NCBI GenBank assembly: GCA_016839385.1
Contig: JAEOUK010000068.1
Span: forward strand, 1 to 8,419
Reading direction: 5' to 3'
Length of the DNA: 8,419 nt
From: Promethearchaeota archaeon
GTDB lineage: Archaea > Asgardarchaeota > Lokiarchaeia > Sigynarchaeales > MK-D1
Positions 7,056 to 8,419 of this stretch are shown piece after piece; the stretch's first letter is position 1; each line of letters opens with the position of its first letter. Below the pieces are notes generated by a model, which was not told the origin of the DNA, made no database searches, and was given only the letters and a program-made list of their open reading frames with translations. The translations under genes and the position numbers were made by a program.

Positions 7056-7751
7056 ATGAGTGAAGATCAAATCTTCCCAGTTGATTATTACCTTTCCTTC
7101 CCGTATCTTCGACTTTCTGAAAGGAGATACATTATTTTAGATAATCAGAGTTTATTTCATGTTAAGATCAAGAAGGACAAATCATATGTTACACTTATAC
7201 ATCACATTCCAGACATTTTGAAGATGGAAGTATTGATGGTTCGAATGAAGTATAGTTCATATCTGTCTGCGAATTTCATGCCAAAAGAAGGAAAGAAAAA
7301 GAGTTATGTTGTTGCTCCTCAGAGTACATTTTATAAGCTGGAAGATTGGAGGCGTGTTGCGAATTTTTTTAGATTAACAGGATTTAAACCTCATATTTTT
7401 CCAGACACAAACAAGATTAATTCGAAATTTATTCCAATATCTCCAGATGAAACAGTTTGGTTTGATCCAAATGATATCATTTTCCAATTATATGATGATC
7501 CAGCATTTATGGAGAATTACTATTATAAACTAAGAATTTGGCCTATTTTACTGTCAATTTTTGGTTGTTCCTTTTTCATAACTGGATTGATCTTTGCATT
7601 TGTTGCATTTGATCTATTTTTGAGCATTTTTTTAATCTTGGGTGGAAGTGGAGGATTATTGATGTTATTAGGACTACCAGGAACTATACGGACTTTTAAA
7701 CAAAGAAAAGATTTCCTGCGCAAATACAATTTAGAACGTCATTTTAAGTGA
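7056..7751 (+). CDS. Unrecognised protein with two C-terminal membrane helices (231 aa)
   Basis: I do not recognise this protein. Residues 1-160 are hydrophilic, rich in Tyr, Phe, Lys and Asp, and have no signal peptide or obvious catalytic motif. The pattern suggests a compact, mostly beta domain (for example RYIILDNQSLFHVKIKK at 24-40 and SYVTLIHH at 43-50). Two hydrophobic segments follow at about 161-184 and 187-207, joined by a very short turn, so they probably form a membrane hairpin. The second contains a glycine-rich ILGGSGGLLMLLG. The tail RTFKQRKDFLRKYNLERHFK is strongly basic. Both termini are therefore expected in the cytoplasm, with the N-terminal domain inside. A good ribosome-binding site precedes the start. 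It follows the maturase by 60 bp on the same strand, so cotranscription is possible, but nothing ties it to sulfatase maturation. Its 3' end overlaps the convergent HD gene by 13 bp. Confidence 0.8.
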   Translation: MSEDQIFPVDYYLSFPYLRLSERRYIILDNQSLFHVKIKKDKSYVTLIHHIPDILKMEVLMVRMKYSSYLSANFMPKEGKKKSYVVAPQSTFYKLEDWRRVANFFRLTGFKPHIFPDTNKINSKFIPISPDETVWFDPNDIIFQLYDDPAFMENYYYKLRIWPILLSIFGCSFFITGLIFAFVAFDLFLSIFLILGGSGGLLMLLGLPGTIRTFKQRKDFLRKYNLERHFK

Positions 7752-8404
7752 AGCTCTTTTTCAAGTTCAAAAATGTATAATTCCATCAATTTTATTCGTT
7801 CATTAGCTATTTTTCGACCTGTTTTTGTATACATTTTTGTTGGAAGAAGTAACAATTTATCGAAAAAATGTCGATACATAGCCATTAGACCTGTTCCATG
7901 CTCATATTGAAAACAAGCTGCACGATAAATTCCGACTGCTCCGAGGGCATCAATTTTGTCTGCGTCTGATAAAATTTTTCCTTCAATGGATTCTGCATTT
8001 CCATCAGCAGAAAAACTATGAGCTAAAATGCTTTGAGCAATCTGTTTAGATGTCTCTTCATGCAAATAAATTTGATTTGAATGGAGAAATTCTTTTGTCA
8101 TCTGTGCCGATTTTTCTGCGTGACTTCCTTCTTTTGGGGTATAATCTCTACCAACATCATGAAAGAGTGTGGAAAGAATTAAGATAAATAAATTTCCACC
8201 TTCGTTTTCATATAGTTGCAAGCACAATCGAAGAACTCTCAATACATGAGGAAATCCATGAAGATCAGTTGTATTCATCATTTTAATTGCCCATTCTCCC
8301 ACTTTCTTTAAGATTACAAATTCCTCTTTCGATAAAGACAATTGACTGGAAAGGATTTTATTCAAACTTTGTTGAAGAATTTCTCGTCGTTTATCATAAT
8401 TCAT
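7739..8404 (-). CDS. HD-domain phosphohydrolase, YedJ-like (221 aa)
   Basis: This is a metal-dependent HD-superfamily phosphohydrolase. Putative metal ligands are His53 in HGFPHVLRV, the HD pair His82-Asp83 in LFHDVGRD, and Asp149 in SDADKIDALGAVGI. AHSFSA at 128-133 and the KLLLLPTKMYTKTGRKIA stretch near 183-200 match the conserved pattern of the E. coli YedJ family and its archaeal and bacterial relatives. Length is close to the family norm (about 220-230). YedJ-type proteins probably act on nucleotides or other phosphate esters, but their physiological substrate is not settled. The protein should be soluble and cytoplasmic. The start at 8404 is supported by AGGTTGA 7 nt upstream. The gene runs opposite to its neighbour and its stop lies inside that gene, so it is probably a separate transcription unit with no link to the sulfatases. 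Confidence 0.9.
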   Translation of the reverse strand: MNYDKRREILQQSLNKILSSQLSLSKEEFVILKKVGEWAIKMMNTTDLHGFPHVLRVLRLCLQLYENEGGNLFILILSTLFHDVGRDYTPKEGSHAEKSAQMTKEFLHSNQIYLHEETSKQIAQSILAHSFSADGNAESIEGKILSDADKIDALGAVGIYRAACFQYEHGTGLMAMYRHFFDKLLLLPTKMYTKTGRKIANERIKLMELYIFELEKELHLK

Positions 8405-8411
8405 TTAGACT

Positions 8412-8418
8412 TCAACCT
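8412..8418 (-). promoter_or_regulatory. Ribosome-binding site of the HD-domain gene
   Basis: On the minus strand AGGTTGA lies 7 nt before the ATG at 8404, a one-base variant of AGGTGA-like archaeal sites. The promoter itself would be beyond the window edge. Confidence 0.45.
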
Positions 8419-8419
8419 A

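Noticed and set aside
1..8419. Mobile element or CRISPR array
   Set aside because: No transposase or integrase motif, terminal inverted repeat, target duplication or regularly spaced repeat was seen on reading both strands by eye.

Overview
The window is AT-rich (about 35% GC by eye) and carries seven protein-coding genes. It looks like DNA from an anaerobic prokaryote. I favour an archaeon, possibly an Asgard-type lineage, because GGAG-like ribosome-binding sites combine with TATA-like boxes and hairpin-free T-run terminators, and because none of the three sulfatases has a signal peptide. A low-GC anaerobic bacterium is not excluded: nothing here is a phylogenetic marker, and the taxon is an inference.

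Left half, minus strand (about 4148 down to 1): three tandem genes for type I sulfatases, 20-33 bp apart and probably one operon. Read in transcription order they are a 605-residue enzyme, a 548-residue enzyme and a third enzyme cut by the window edge. All carry a Cys-type C-x-P-S-R sulfatase signature, so each needs its cysteine converted to formylglycine. They belong to clearly different branches of the family, so they are not recent duplicates.

Middle: a 285-bp divergent intergenic region with a plausible promoter for the sulfatase operon and a 12-bp perfect palindrome. A plus-strand gene for an extended short-chain dehydrogenase/epimerase follows, ending at a T-run. Next come about 400 bp without a convincing gene, although a minus-strand frame there looks faintly like a decayed coding sequence.

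Right half: a plus-strand gene for an anaerobic sulfatase-maturating enzyme (radical SAM plus SPASM domain) with all expected cysteines. This is the enzyme that would activate the three sulfatases without oxygen. It is followed by an unrecognised protein with two C-terminal membrane helices. That gene overlaps tail-to-tail by 13 bp with a minus-strand HD-domain phosphohydrolase resembling E. coli YedJ.

Together, the sulfatases and maturase form a self-sufficient oxygen-independent desulfation module, apparently acting in the cytoplasm, perhaps on sulfated sugars whose further conversion could involve the epimerase-like enzyme. No transporter, glycoside hydrolase or sulfotransferase is visible, so the substrate is unknown. 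No tRNA, rRNA, CRISPR array, insertion sequence or attachment site was seen.
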